A stretch of DNA of 64,000 bases. Source: Sternotherus odoratus. Lineage: Eukaryota; Chordata; Testudines; Kinosternidae. Shown here in pieces: positions 40,401 to 46,385 of the stretch. Under the pieces are notes generated by a model. The model was given only the letters and a program-made list of their open reading frames with translations, was not told where the DNA came from and did no database searches. The stretch's first letter is position 1, and each line of letters opens with the position of its first letter. The stretch lies in contig JAVMKO010000003.1 in assembly GCA_032164245.1 (NCBI GenBank), positions 66,720,390 to 66,784,389 of the forward strand, written 5' to 3'. The translations under genes were made by a program, and so were the position numbers.

Positions 40401-41592
40401 CCCCTCCCTCCTCCAACGGAACCCCGGAGATCACTCAGCTCACTGCCCCTCAACGGAACCCCGGAGATCCCTCAGTTCTCTGCCCCTCCCCCCTCCAAAT
40501 GGAACCCCAGAATCCATCAGCTCTGTGCTGCCCCCCACCTGTGAAGGTCCCCGGAATCCCTCGGCTCTGGGCCCCCTCCCCGCCTGCGACGGATCTGAGT
40601 TGGGTTTGGTGGGACGGTAAGTGAGGTGGGGGTGTCGGGTTTGGTCGGGGGGTGAGGTGGGGGTGTTGGGTTTGCTTGGGGGGGTGGGAAGGTGTCGGGG
40701 TGGGTGAGGGGTGAGGGATGGGTGTTGGGGTTGGTCAGGGGGTGTCAGCTGTCTGCCACCTCCCCACCTCCGACTGACCCGAGCAGCGCCGGGCACTTAT
40801 GCTAGTTATTTATAATATAGGTTCTGCAGCCTGGGCCCAGCGCACAGTGCTCTCGGCATCCACTCTACCCAGGGATTACAAGCAGAAGCCTTTGACTCCA
40901 GATTCCAAGGGTGGCGATATAACATCAGGAAAAACGGAAAGGTCAAAGACTGTGAGTAATGGTGGACTTAGTAGTGAATGGTAAAGTCAGTGAAGTTTGA
41001 GGAAAATGAATTTGTGTTGTCAGTCTTTTTAGGTCTGGACATTAACAGTCAAATGCCCCTTAAAGATCTGGATTAAGTAGTGGAATAGGGGGAGTGATAT
41101 AATTGAAGGCTCCCTCTCACACCTGATTCTCACACAGTTCTTATACACTGTTGGCTGATTTCCAGGCACCGGTTAAGCTTCTAAGGGCCAACCTCCACTA
41201 GAGGGTGCTGTAACAGGGTCAGTGACTTCTGAGAAGAGCAGAGGAGGTAGTAGTTTACAATGAATCCTGCCCCTCTCCAGCCAAGAACCACCCCATTCCT
41301 ATGTGTCTTCTGCAAGCCACTTCCCTTTGTTTCAGACGAGGAAGCAGCAGTAGAGATGTGCATGCAGCATATGCTGGGATGGGTTGGTGATCAGGATAAA
41401 TTTACTCATGCTCAGTGTAAGTACTGCATAGACTCCTCCCAAAGGTTACCATTACAGCCCACTCACTTACAATTGCAGGTGCCCAGCAGATGGAGGAACA
41501 CAGTGATAGATGCTCTCTTACCAGACCTGGCTGAACATGCTCAACCTCCCATCCTCATGCAGACGCATGAAAACAGGCTGGCCCAAAAGTGA
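1..41592 (+). CDS. CCDC162: CCDC162 (coiled-coil domain containing 162), 3' portion, 20 exons
   Basis: The C-terminal part of a large coiled-coil protein; the gene enters the window inside an exon. Coding exons are 1-126, 3806-3959, 4985-5080, 5528-5683, 7467-7696, 10514-10652, 10983-11103, 12377-12486, 14255-14404, 14576-14629, 20165-20332, 21531-21683, 22952-23086, 28125-28277, 30043-30252, 36025-36145, 38290-38343, 38647-38706, 40830-40951 and 41479-41592. Every junction keeps phase, and the 2625 in-frame bases give 874 codons plus TGA. All introns are GT-AG except the one after 36145, which begins GC. Exons between 20165 and 30252 carry heptad-like coiled coil (for example [20 protein letters not shown]). 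Family and synteny (CCDC162 beside convergent CD164) are from general knowledge. The human locus is annotated as pseudogene CCDC162P, whereas no stop or frameshift is seen here. Molecular role is not established. The last exon is the least certain. Confidence 0.88.
1420..1600 (+). repeat. tRNA-derived SINE-like repeat
   Basis: Begins AGCCTAGAGGTTAGGGTACT (A-box-like), followed by AGTTCAATCCC (B-box-like). A partly complementary arm after it suggests the palindromic amniote SINE type ending near CTGGGGTGGGGTGCTCTC. It lies in a CCDC162 intron. Degenerate. Confidence 0.45.
1724..3590 (-). mobile_element. Penelope-like retroelement, N-terminal half, degraded, with inverted 3' end
   Basis: Minus-strand fragments read, in element order: [20 protein letters not shown] (3241), [51 protein letters not shown] and TTMGTRMAP (about 1724), separated by frameshifts and stops. 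These match the N-terminal and finger part of Penelope-type reverse transcriptase. The palm and GIY-YIG endonuclease are absent. At 3245-3590 the 3' end of the family lies in plus orientation (GTGGGTATTCACCCACGAAAG then AAGGTGCCACAGGAC). The element is thus headed by an inverted 3' piece, the same layout as the pair at 59154. A 121-bp MITE sits inside it. Dead copy. Confidence 0.8.
2870..2990. mobile_element. 121-bp hAT-like MITE inside the Penelope element
   Basis: Terminal inverted repeats TAGGGTGACCAGA and TCTGGTCACTCTA, flanked by the 8-bp duplication GTGGAAGG (2862-2869 and 2991-2998). Nested, so younger than the Penelope copy. A truncated relative lies near 63820. Confidence 0.8.
3806..3959 (+). 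CDS. CCDC162: CCDC162 exon
   Basis: Preceded by CTTCAG and followed by GTGAGT. One base completes the Arg codon of the previous exon, then [15 protein letters not shown] to LLDPCSPT, ending in phase 0. Confidence 0.85.
4595..4680 (+). mobile_element. hAT-type terminal fragment
   Basis: CAGTGGTTCGCAAACTGGGG is a familiar hAT terminus (CAGTGGTTCTCAAACTGGGG). Only the left end is recognisable. In a CCDC162 intron. Confidence 0.45.
4985..5080 (+). CDS. CCDC162: CCDC162 exon
   Basis: Reads [20 protein letters not shown] to INYNMQ, exactly 32 codons, phase 0 at both ends. Acceptor TTTTAG, donor GTATGG. The end of this exon and its donor are copied again near 6342. Confidence 0.85.
5528..5683 (+). 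CDS. CCDC162: CCDC162 exon
   Basis: Reads [20 protein letters not shown] to TAVDKKKQ, 52 codons, phase 0 on both sides. Acceptor CCTCTAG, donor GTACCT. Confidence 0.87.
5911..6181. mobile_element. MITE with GCTATGTCTACACTA termini
   Basis: Begins GGCTATGTCTACACTAGTGA and ends TAGTGCAGACATGGCC, imperfect inverted repeats of about 16 bases, with CACAG on both sides as a possible short duplication. The interior is partly palindromic (GACATAAGTGG). Related DNA elements are common in turtle genomes; the superfamily is not fixed from sequence alone. Confidence 0.6.
6342..6400 (+). repeat. Copy of a CCDC162 exon end and donor
   Basis: Nearly identical to 5072-5130: AACATGCAG/GTATGGTGAAT through CCAAAGGC. 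Carries the last nine coding bases and the splice donor of exon 4985-5080, placed 1.27 kb downstream. Confidence 0.8.
7467..7696 (+). CDS. CCDC162: CCDC162 exon
   Basis: Reads [20 protein letters not shown] to [10 protein letters not shown]. Acceptor TTTCATTAG, donor GTGAGT. Ends in phase 2. This is the largest coding exon in the window (230 bp). Confidence 0.9.
7697..10044. other. CCDC162 intron, no recognised feature
   Basis: AT-rich 5' half and mixed 3' half. Open frames up to 140 codons (for example 9033-9455) show no domain and no splice-compatible exon. The 3' part of the intron carries the hAT element at 10053. Confidence 0.5.
10053..10260. mobile_element. Short hAT element, CAGGGGTCTCAAAC termini
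   Basis: Perfect 14-base terminal inverted repeats CAGGGGTCTCAAAC / GTTTGAGACCCCTG, with an 8-bp duplication TTCTATAA at 10045-10052 and 10261-10268. GC-rich interior with GGCCCGC motifs. Non-autonomous; same family as the element at 58415. Confidence 0.92.
10514..10652 (+). CDS. CCDC162: CCDC162 exon
   Basis: One base completes a Gly codon, then [20 protein letters not shown] to SEIEVKTRQ. Acceptor TTCTTTAG, donor GTAAAG. Ends in phase 0. Confidence 0.87.
10983..11103 (+). CDS. CCDC162: CCDC162 exon
   Basis: Reads [20 protein letters not shown] to RAGSGLPT plus one base. Acceptor ACTGTAG, donor GTAAGG. Helical and charged in character. Confidence 0.87.
12377..12486 (+). CDS. CCDC162: CCDC162 exon
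   Basis: Two bases complete a Glu codon, then [20 protein letters not shown] to NYQESDVE. Acceptor TTGTCCAG after a T-rich tract, donor GTACAT. Ends in phase 0. Confidence 0.86.
13421..13678. mobile_element. Non-autonomous DNA element
   Basis: Left end AAGGTCCTGTCTGCACAC and right end CATGTAGACAAGCGCT are imperfect inverted repeats around TGTCTRCA. The interior is rich in GGTTTAA / TTAAACC motifs. In a CCDC162 intron; superfamily uncertain. Confidence 0.5.
13812..14050 (-). mobile_element. CR1 LINE 3' end, minus strand
   Basis: Reads AATCATAGAATCATAGAAT, the reverse of the CR1 terminal ATTCTATG repeats, then GGTTGGAAGGGACCTCTGGA and the CR1 3' region. The minus strand still encodes the tail of ORF2 ([20 protein letters not shown]). 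Truncated at 5'. Confidence 0.9.
14091..14272 (+). repeat. Segmental duplication, copy A (functional acceptor)
   Basis: About 180 bases, from TGATATGACATGATATGTC through the acceptor of exon 14255-14404 and into its first 17 bases. A near-identical copy lies at 14994-15173. Confidence 0.85.
14255..14404 (+). CDS. CCDC162: CCDC162 exon
   Basis: Reads [20 protein letters not shown] to QLLYQKEQ, 50 codons, phase 0 on both sides. Acceptor TTTCTTTCCAG, donor GTACAT. Its acceptor and first bases are duplicated near 15150. Confidence 0.88.
14576..14629 (+). CDS. CCDC162: CCDC162 short exon
   Basis: Reads [18 protein letters not shown], 18 codons, phase 0 on both sides. Acceptor CTGTTTCAG; the donor GTTGGT is weaker than those of its neighbours. 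Confidence 0.78.
14994..15173 (+). repeat. Segmental duplication, copy B (decoy acceptor)
   Basis: Second copy, with a few substitutions. It keeps TTTTTTCTTTCCAG/ATTACG. If used from the phase-0 upstream exon it reads I-T-F-stop, because one extra T precedes the A run. Confidence 0.85.
15365..16317 (+). mobile_element. CR1 LINE 3' portion, plus strand
   Basis: Degraded end of CR1 ORF2; fragments such as [20 protein letters not shown] and [20 protein letters not shown] are readable. The 3' UTR follows and ends CGAGGTCCCTTCCAGTTCTA. Split by the hAT element at 16050-16227. Opposite orientation to the CR1 at 13812. Confidence 0.9.
16050..16227. mobile_element. hAT MITE nested in CR1
   Basis: Starts CAGAGCTAGGCAAACTACGG and ends TGCCCACCCCG. 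Flanks GCCTAGAT (16042-16049) and GTCTAGAT (16228-16235) are an 8-bp target duplication with one change. Removing it rejoins the CR1 sequence. Confidence 0.8.
17860..18540. repeat. Pyrimidine-rich low-complexity tract
   Basis: About 680 bases strongly biased to C and T on the plus strand (CTCTCTCTTTCTCTCTCTTC and many TCCCAGTC motifs). Long open frames here come from composition. No gene seen. Confidence 0.6.
19535..19630 (+). repeat. Ancient dispersed repeat, low divergence core
   Basis: Core CTTGCCCCAAGAAACTTACA after a TTATTTAATT stretch. Similar to CTGCCCCAAAGAGCTTA at 1030 and GAAGAATTTACAATCTAC at 25995, so three old copies of one family. Class not assigned. Confidence 0.35.
20165..20332 (+). 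CDS. CCDC162: CCDC162 exon, coiled coil
   Basis: Reads [20 protein letters not shown] to LFVTCLHLK, 56 codons, phase 0, with clear heptads. Donor GTAAGT. A second AG lies four bases inside (20168), but using it would break phase. Confidence 0.87.
21531..21683 (+). CDS. CCDC162: CCDC162 exon
   Basis: Reads [20 protein letters not shown] to LREHLSK, 51 codons, phase 0. Acceptor CTAATTGCAG, donor GTAAGG. Confidence 0.88.
22952..23086 (+). CDS. CCDC162: CCDC162 exon, coiled coil
   Basis: Reads [20 protein letters not shown] to KLRNAEK, 45 codons, phase 0. A heptad-rich helix. Acceptor TCTTTAG, donor GTGAGA. Confidence 0.88.
23087..24499. other. CCDC162 intron, no recognised feature
   Basis: AT-rich. 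One small tandem duplication (CTAAACCAAGGAAAGG, twice near 23835-23868). No gene or repeat family recognised. Confidence 0.5.
24500..24892. repeat. Direct and inverted repeat cluster around a hAT fragment
   Basis: Copy A at 24500-24585 and copy B at 24773-24850 are direct repeats (TAGTGTA then GAATGTGCTACTTAT then GCCAGTC). Copy C at 24851-24891 is the inverse of the start of B, giving a hairpin of about 41 bp with a 37-base loop. Between A and B lies a G-rich stretch resembling the interior of the hAT element at 51785 (shared CACAGCCTTCCCTACCCAG). Confidence 0.7.
24896..25046 (+). mobile_element. hAT right-end fragment
   Basis: Ends GGCCATAATTTGCCCACCTC and TG, the right terminus of the CAAACTACGGCC-type hAT family. 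The left end is missing or scrambled in the preceding repeat cluster. Confidence 0.55.
25047..27563. other. CCDC162 intron, no recognised gene
   Basis: AT-rich with one old repeat core near 25995 (GAAGAATTTACAATCTAC). No exon or mobile-element ends found. Confidence 0.45.
27564..27746 (+). pseudogene. CGGBP1-like / BED-type zinc finger remnant
   Basis: Starts ATG and reads [20 protein letters not shown], then [16 protein letters not shown], a stop, and [19 protein letters not shown]. The C-x2-C and H-x5-H spacing resembles the BED zinc finger of CGGBP1 and hAT transposases. One internal stop and a length of only 60 codons make it a dead fragment, most likely transposon derived. In a CCDC162 intron. 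Confidence 0.55.
28125..28277 (+). CDS. CCDC162: CCDC162 exon, coiled coil
   Basis: Reads [20 protein letters not shown] to KKQLDKQ, 51 codons, phase 0, strongly coiled coil. Acceptor GTTAACAG, donor GTACTT. Confidence 0.88.
28780..28910 (+). repeat. C-rich tandem repeat in the Helitron
   Basis: About three copies of a roughly 45-base unit containing CTCCAACGGACCCCGCACTC and GCTCAGCTCTCTGCCCC. Confidence 0.75.
28915..29475 (+). repeat. G-rich minisatellite
   Basis: About 560 bases of imperfect units such as GGGTGTCGGGTTTGGTCGGG and GGTGAGGTGGGGGTG. Dozens of G runs of four or more on the plus strand, so G-quadruplexes could form in the CCDC162 coding strand and its transcript. Confidence 0.8.
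30043..30252 (+). CDS. CCDC162: CCDC162 exon, coiled coil
   Basis: Reads [20 protein letters not shown] to RIKKEMWQ, 70 codons, phase 0. Acceptor TGTTCTAG, donor GTAAGT. Confidence 0.9.
30253..33499. other. CCDC162 intron, repeat-like but unassigned
   Basis: 30530-30900 has decayed SINE-like pieces (CCCCATTTTACAAATAAGC). The segment 32230-33480 is moderately GC-rich, with AAAAAGATTTAATAAAGAAA in it, and reads like an old LTR-type repeat. I could not find paired ends or a coding remnant. Confidence 0.4.
32066..32110 (+). mobile_element. hAT-type terminal fragment
   Basis: CAGTGGTTCTCAAACTGGGG, the left terminus of a hAT family. No right end was found. Confidence 0.4.
33500..34968 (-). mobile_element. 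PIF/Harbinger-like element, degraded
   Basis: The minus strand starts near 34968 with TTAGGGCTGGTCTACAGTAC, then a leader, the Myb-like gene (34471-33965) and a 3' tail through TGGACATGTCCTGGAGGATT (plus strand, near 33858). Layout and wording match Harbinger Myb-like units common in turtle genomes. No transposase gene is seen. The right boundary near 33500 is approximate. Confidence 0.65.
33965..34471 (-). pseudogene. Harbinger Myb/SANT-like DNA-binding protein, frameshifted
   Basis: Open frame of 168 codons. From about residue 30 it reads [20 protein letters not shown] then [16 protein letters not shown], the C-terminal helix of a Myb/SANT-like domain. An acidic linker ([12 protein letters not shown]) and [16 protein letters not shown] follow. 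The usual N-terminal start ([16 protein letters not shown]) is present only in another frame around 34500-34440, so the gene is frameshifted within the domain. Such genes are often misannotated as SCAN/zinc-finger proteins; no zinc finger is present. Confidence 0.7.
36025..36145 (+). CDS. CCDC162: CCDC162 exon with GC donor
   Basis: Reads [20 protein letters not shown] to SQRNSST plus one base. Acceptor CTCCTTAG. The donor reads CAG/GCAAGG, the usual GC-AG variant. It is preferred because it leaves phase 1, which the next exon needs. Reading on instead reaches TAA within eight codons. Confidence 0.8.
36146..38289. other. CCDC162 intron, unassigned
   Basis: T-rich runs at 36330-36420 and a repeat-like stretch at about 36830-37440 (GGGAATAATATGCACCCAAC, AAAATGCTTAGTGGTGGCTA) that I cannot place in a family. 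The GA microsatellite is listed separately. Confidence 0.4.
37450..37479. repeat. (GA)n microsatellite
   Basis: About 14 GA dinucleotides in a row in a CCDC162 intron. Confidence 0.9.
38290..38343 (+). CDS. CCDC162: CCDC162 short exon
   Basis: Two bases complete a Val codon, then [17 protein letters not shown] plus one base. Acceptor CCTTTCCAG, donor GTGAGT. Low-complexity basic tail region. Confidence 0.75.
38647..38706 (+). CDS. CCDC162: CCDC162 short exon
   Basis: Two bases complete a Gly codon, then [19 protein letters not shown] plus one base. The acceptor is TTAAAAAG, a purine-rich tract and therefore weak. Donor GTAATA. Ser/Arg-rich and probably disordered. Confidence 0.7.
39965..39998. 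repeat. (TGTA)n microsatellite in the Helitron
   Basis: Runs of GTAT/TGTA, about eight units, close to the 5' end of the element. Confidence 0.8.
40200..40470 (+). repeat. 45-bp tandem repeat in the Helitron
   Basis: About six copies of a unit containing TCCAACGGAACCCCGGAGAT then CCCTCAGCTCACTGCCCCTC. The unit shares CTCCAACGGA with the repeat at 28780 but has diverged and expanded separately. Confidence 0.8.
40830..40951 (+). CDS. CCDC162: CCDC162 exon just after a Helitron end
   Basis: Two bases complete an Ala codon, then [20 protein letters not shown] to TERSKT, phase 0. Acceptor TTCTGCAG, donor GTGAGT. Only 24 bases separate it from the end of the Helitron-like element at 40805. Confidence 0.74.
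41479..41592 (+). CDS. CCDC162: CCDC162 probable terminal exon
   Basis: Acceptor AATTGCAG, then [20 protein letters not shown] to HENRLAQK and TGA, phase 0 as required. An alternative is an acceptor at 41335 (TGTTTCAG) that would end after five codons (TRKQQ, TAG). The longer reading looks more like conserved protein. ATTAAA lies at 41610, very close for a polyadenylation signal; AATAAA lies at 43251. Confidence 0.65.
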   Translation: MPSRWRNTVIDALLPDLAEHAQPPILMQTHENRLAQK

Positions 41593-43961
41593 GCTGCAAT
41601 GTACTTTGGATTAAAATCAGAGGGTGTTTTCAGACTTATGCATTGTAACTGATCTGGCTAATGTGGAGTGGGATAATGAAATGTATACAAAGCCAAACTG
41701 ATATACAAAGTAATGTGTGCTCTGATTGGGCCCGGTCTTCACTACACACTTATATCTGTATAAACATGTTGCTCAGGGGTGTGGATTTTCAGTTATCACT
41801 AGAGCTGGTCAAAAAATGAAATTTCCTTTTCACAATTTTTTTGGGGGTCTGAATTAGAACAATAACAAAAAGTTTGAAATATTTGGTGCAAAGTGATTTT
41901 AGAAAAGTTGTTTCTGGAGAATCAAAACAATGTTTTGAAAAATTCCAGGAAGCAGGGGATTCTGAGCAGGAAACCAGGACCTGGTTTCCATTAAAAATTT
42001 CTATTGATTTGACAGTCCTGTGAAAAGTTTCAATTCTAGTGAATCAGCATTTCCCAACATGCTGTAGTTATTACCTCCTCTTTGACTCATCGCAGAAACT
42101 GATGTTCTGGGACTTTACTCATCACCATCTTTTGCCACCTGTCCTACTGACAGGAATGTGTGAGCCTGATCTATAGTGTGAGTATTAATTTATATTGATT
42201 ACCTAAAAATTCCCAGGTATCACTTCGAGGGTTGACAGGTTCTTGTCCCATGATCAGGCTGAGTATTATTAAAATTACTATATAGTTGGGAACCCTGATG
42301 TGCACAGCTGCAACACTCTCCCTATAGGAACTCCTCTATATTTCCAAATAGTTTATTAATACATTTAGCAAAGTCACACACACACACTAACTCAGTATGA
42401 TAGATAGAAATACTACAGAATGTACATTCATATACTCACACCAGCCCTTGCAGGACAACCTGAAATGTTAGCCATCATCTTCCTCATCAGGAGTGGCCAT
42501 TGTTCTAGCCCTTTCCAAGGGTTACATCTTTCTCGCCTACCCTACAGGCTTGGATGCAACCTTTATAACATGTTACACTGATGCTACTATATATAAAACA
42601 TATTCAGTAGGGGTTTTTCACTTTTTCCTTATATATGGTTCCTCATCCTATTAATGCTGAGGTGGCTTCCTTGTATAGGTTAGTACATTGATATATGTAA
42701 CAACTACCATCTCAGCTCATGATCATACCTGTCAGCCCTTGCTTAAGCAGATTTGTGGTTACTACTTTCATGTTCTTTGTGGTAGCACTTATTGGAACAA
42801 TCTAACTCCTACCATTAAGCAAGTTCATAAAATCTAAAAGTAACTGTTGATCTATGCCAAGGGTTACAGCCTGTGTAACCACACTTATGCTAACTTATGC
42901 TTCAGCTAATGTCTTGCAGGATAGAGGACAGACATGCCAAACCTGCAGGGAAAAAATGCAGAAATTGAGCTAGTTTGGGGCTTGTAGCATTTTGCCACTT
43001 TTTTAAATCAGTTCCTGGGAAGCAGGGGTTGGGAAGGAAGAGTCAGCGGTGTACAATGGGCCCATTACTGTCCCAGACTGCATGACTAGGGGATCTAGTC
43101 AGTCATATAGAGCGTTGGGATTTTTAGGGATTGGCCTGTTTTGAAATGGGATGAGCTTGATTTTTGGCTTACCATGAAAGTTGTGATGTGTATTTACTGC
43201 ATGAAAGTTGGCAACTCTGGCTACAGTAAGTTTCTTGCATTACAGCTGATAATAAAAGCATCCAAATATAAGGCAAGGCAGTGAATAGGGTAAAGGCAAG
43301 CCTATGGCTACAAGTGTCATTTACAAGAGCTGTGTTATTTAGTAGAATTGATCTGCTAGATCTAGTGTAGTTCTAAGGCTCCAGGCCTGTACATGGCTTG
43401 TTCAGTCAGGCACTGCCATAGCTCTCTCTACTTGTATAATTCAACTAATTACTATTCTAATGTGCAAGAATGAACAGGAGTGGTTTTTGCCCATCCACTG
43501 CTTTGTCTGTGCACAGCCTTTGGAACTAAAGCCTGATCATACTGCCCCTGGACCCCAATAATCTGCTTATATTTAGATTAATGTCCATGTGTTTCCACCT
43601 GGTGCCTTTAGCATAAACTAAAATGGATATGCTTGGTGTTACAGCTGTCTCTTGTCTGTTCTCCTCTCTTACTTTCCCCAGCTGAGCTCTCTCTTCTGAT
43701 TCTTTCATCCTCTTCCTCTGTCATCTTCTCACCTATAAGCAGAGAAAAGCTGAAGAGTGGTGCTTCCCTGGCCCAGGTCAGGCTCTTCCCCCTTTGAATC
43801 AAGGCTGCTTTGACAGGACTCTGGGGCTCTGCCTGAGTACCTGTACTAGTACAGCCATGACACTTTTGCCAAAGAGAATGGATGGCAACTCCAACTGGCT
43901 TTTTCTTTCACAGCGTTAAGCTTTTTGTCACACAACATAGATCAGACTAGATGGAATAAAA

Positions 43962-44330
43962 GTTTCATAGACTTTAAGGCCAGAAGAGACCATGGCCTAC
44001 ATCTTCAGAGGTATTTAGGTGCCTAAATGCTTTAGATGCCATAGCCACACTTGTCCCACCATTTGATTTTGTAGACTCTCATATCCTCCTTTAGTCATCT
44101 CTTTTCTAAGATGACCAGTCTTTATAGGGGGAAGATCATCATTTTGTTGCCCTTCGCTGCACCTTTTCTAATGCATCATTTTTGAGAGATGCTGCCCTGA
44201 TTGGCACACTATGGGTGGTGTTATTTTCTGTCTGTCTTATCCTTTTTCTAATGATTCCTCCATTTAAGTATGTTTTCAGAGAGCTATCACCAGTGCCTCT
44301 ATGATCTCTTGTGGGTGGTAACAGTTAATG
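43962..44330 (-). mobile_element. Old CR1-like LINE fragment
   Basis: TTTCATAGACTTTAAGGCCA and AGAAGAGACCAT resemble the reverse of a CR1 3' end. The next 300 bases (TCATTTTGTTGCCCTTCGCT, ATTTTCTGTCTGTCTTATCC) resemble CR1 interior. Strongly decayed. Confidence 0.5.
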
Positions 44331-45704
44331 TAAGTGGAATTAAGGGTTAGTGAGTGTTCTAACAAGGCAGCCATACTGCCTCATACACATGCTTTCCCAT
44401 TGTTTGACCTCTGTTACCTGTATCATTTAAAAACAATTTTAATACTGGGAGTCCCAGGGAAAGAGGCTAGAAGGGGATATGCTTAGCAGTACCATAATAT
44501 CATTAGCTGCTGACAAATTAGGACAATTAGATCTTACTTATTTCCAAGTAGCCGTATTTACAGTTAGACAAAATAGTGAAAAATAGAATATTCACTCACC
44601 CATTAAAGCAATATATTACTTTGTTAAAGTAATTCCAGCAAGTTGAAAGTTTAATGCTGTATTACTGAAGTTTAGTGTTAATTAATTCTCCCTAACTTTT
44701 ACATTATAATATGAAAAGAGCTGAAACATTGCCACTATAATGACCAGTTAATTTGTTTATATGGAAATTTTACCTTTCATCCATTGTTAAATTGACAAGC
44801 TATCACTAGAGTTAAGTTCGTGATGTGATGTTTCCAAGTCTGAATCAGTTATGGTGGGTATATTTTTCTGTATCATTCCTTAAGCAACGTGTGAGGGCTT
44901 TAAGTATTTCCACCTTTAAGGGTTACTATTTATGTGCAGGAGTTTAAGGATATTGTACTTTGGCCCTATGAATTATAATGGGAAGTTTGCCCTGCTTTAA
45001 TAGAGCCTGGAAGCTTACTCAGATTGTTGCTTAAAATAAAAAAAAAAATCTCATCACCTCTGTCTAGTATGATGCTGCTGGTATTATAGTTTTCTATGGC
45101 AGCAGGCTCCTGAATTCCACAGGAGCCAATTAACACACTCCACTCTCCTCAGAGGAGAGTTTAGGGTGTGTACTCACACCCCTGTAATCATAAAATTTAC
45201 AAATTAGAATTTACTACCTCCGAATCTAAACTCTTCCCTTCACTTCCACAGAAGTTTTCATTGCAAAACACCACTCAAGTAGCACAATAGTTGTGTTGGC
45301 AGCAGCAGAGTGTACCAGCTCAAGCTGTAGCACGTATTCCCTTGGGTCTAGCTGACAAGTTAAAAGCACCAGCTGTAGGGAGGGAGAGAAATTCAGTTGA
45401 GAGATAAACACTTGACTTGTTACTCTGCCGTGAAGACTAAGTTAAATGTTAGTGTTAAAATCCCAGTACAGACAAGATGGTGTTTTAAACTATTCAAGTC
45501 AAATGCTGGGGCATCGCCTCAAGGAGCTAACATTGTAAGATTACAACATGCCTTGACTACACAAGGATTCAATAGATGTGTGTCCTAGCCTAGGACTAGT
45601 AAGTGAAAAAAGAGTAACTAACATCTCCCATCACTGCAGCGATGGTGTGAACTTCACCAGTGCACACTAAAATCCAGTATCAGGTGCCCTACCCTCACAA
45701 TAGC

Positions 45705-45830
45705 ATGAAGGGTGGTCCAGTGGTTAGAGCCCTAGCTCAATCTGTCACATTTCACCTGTGTGACCTTGGGCACATCAAGCACAGCTTCTTATCCTTGTTT
45801 TACAGCTGCGGAACATAGTAATCTTCCTCA
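45705..45830 (+). repeat. MIR-like SINE
   Basis: GTCCAGTGGTTAGAGCCCTA at the tRNA-like head and TGTGACCTTGGGCACATCAA in the core, the hallmark of CORE-SINE/MIR families. Confidence 0.55.
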
Positions 45831-46385
45831 GAGTGAGGAGAAAACTACATTAATTGTGAGGGGCTCATACTACAATATTGGGGGGCTAAGAGTAGTGTCC
45901 AGGACTATTATTCCGTGGGGGCAGTTTCACTGGGAGGCACCCAGAAGGCTGAACACACATTTAAAAGGCACAGAATGAGAGGTTCAACTCTGCTGCTCAT
46001 ATGTATAGGTCTGAATAGTGGAGCAACCAATGCCCTATTTCATAAGTTACTAACTAACTGGGGATAAGAGGGAAACTAGCATTCAAGGCAGCCCTGTAAG
46101 AATCATTTTAATGATTTAGAGAAGTACTAAAGTTCTGTGAGTGGAGGAGAAGGGGGCACGCATACACATTGCAAACCCATCTTGTACACTGCTTCAGTTT
46201 CATGTTTCCACTGATTTGACCTCATTCTACTTGTACCATCATCCTTAAGTCAATCCTCATTTCTCCACGGCATTTCTTGTTTGGAACTTTCCTTGCAGCC
46301 AAAATAGGCACTGTGGCTATGAATGTACATGTTTTATCTTCTCCTGGTGCTAAGAGACAATATTTACAAACTAAATACAACCCCA

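Larger units (their letters stand above)
39929..40805 (+). mobile_element. Helitron-like element, both ends present
   Basis: Begins TCTATATATATAAAAGTC after an A and ends GCGCCGGGCACTTATGCTAG before a T, the TC...CTAG termini and A/T insertion site of Helitrons. Shares GAGACTTGAAATTTGGTACA with the element at 28527. No Rep/helicase gene. Its end lies 24 bases before the CCDC162 exon at 40830. Confidence 0.75.
41593..46385. other. Intergenic interval between CCDC162 and CD164
   Basis: About 4.8 kb between the convergent 3' ends. It holds an old CR1 fragment (43962-44330), a MIR-like SINE (45705-45830) and AT-rich sequence. Possible unassigned LTR-type sequence lies at 42350-42930. No open frame that looks like a gene was found. 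Confidence 0.6.

Noticed and set aside
40200..40470. A CRISPR-like array
   Set aside because: The 45-base units are contiguous tandem repeats without unique spacers and lie inside a Helitron in a vertebrate intron.
41336..41353. Five-codon terminal exon ending TAG
   Set aside because: Possible by splice signals, but the exon at 41479 gives a 37-residue tail with conserved-looking sequence and correct phase, so it was preferred.
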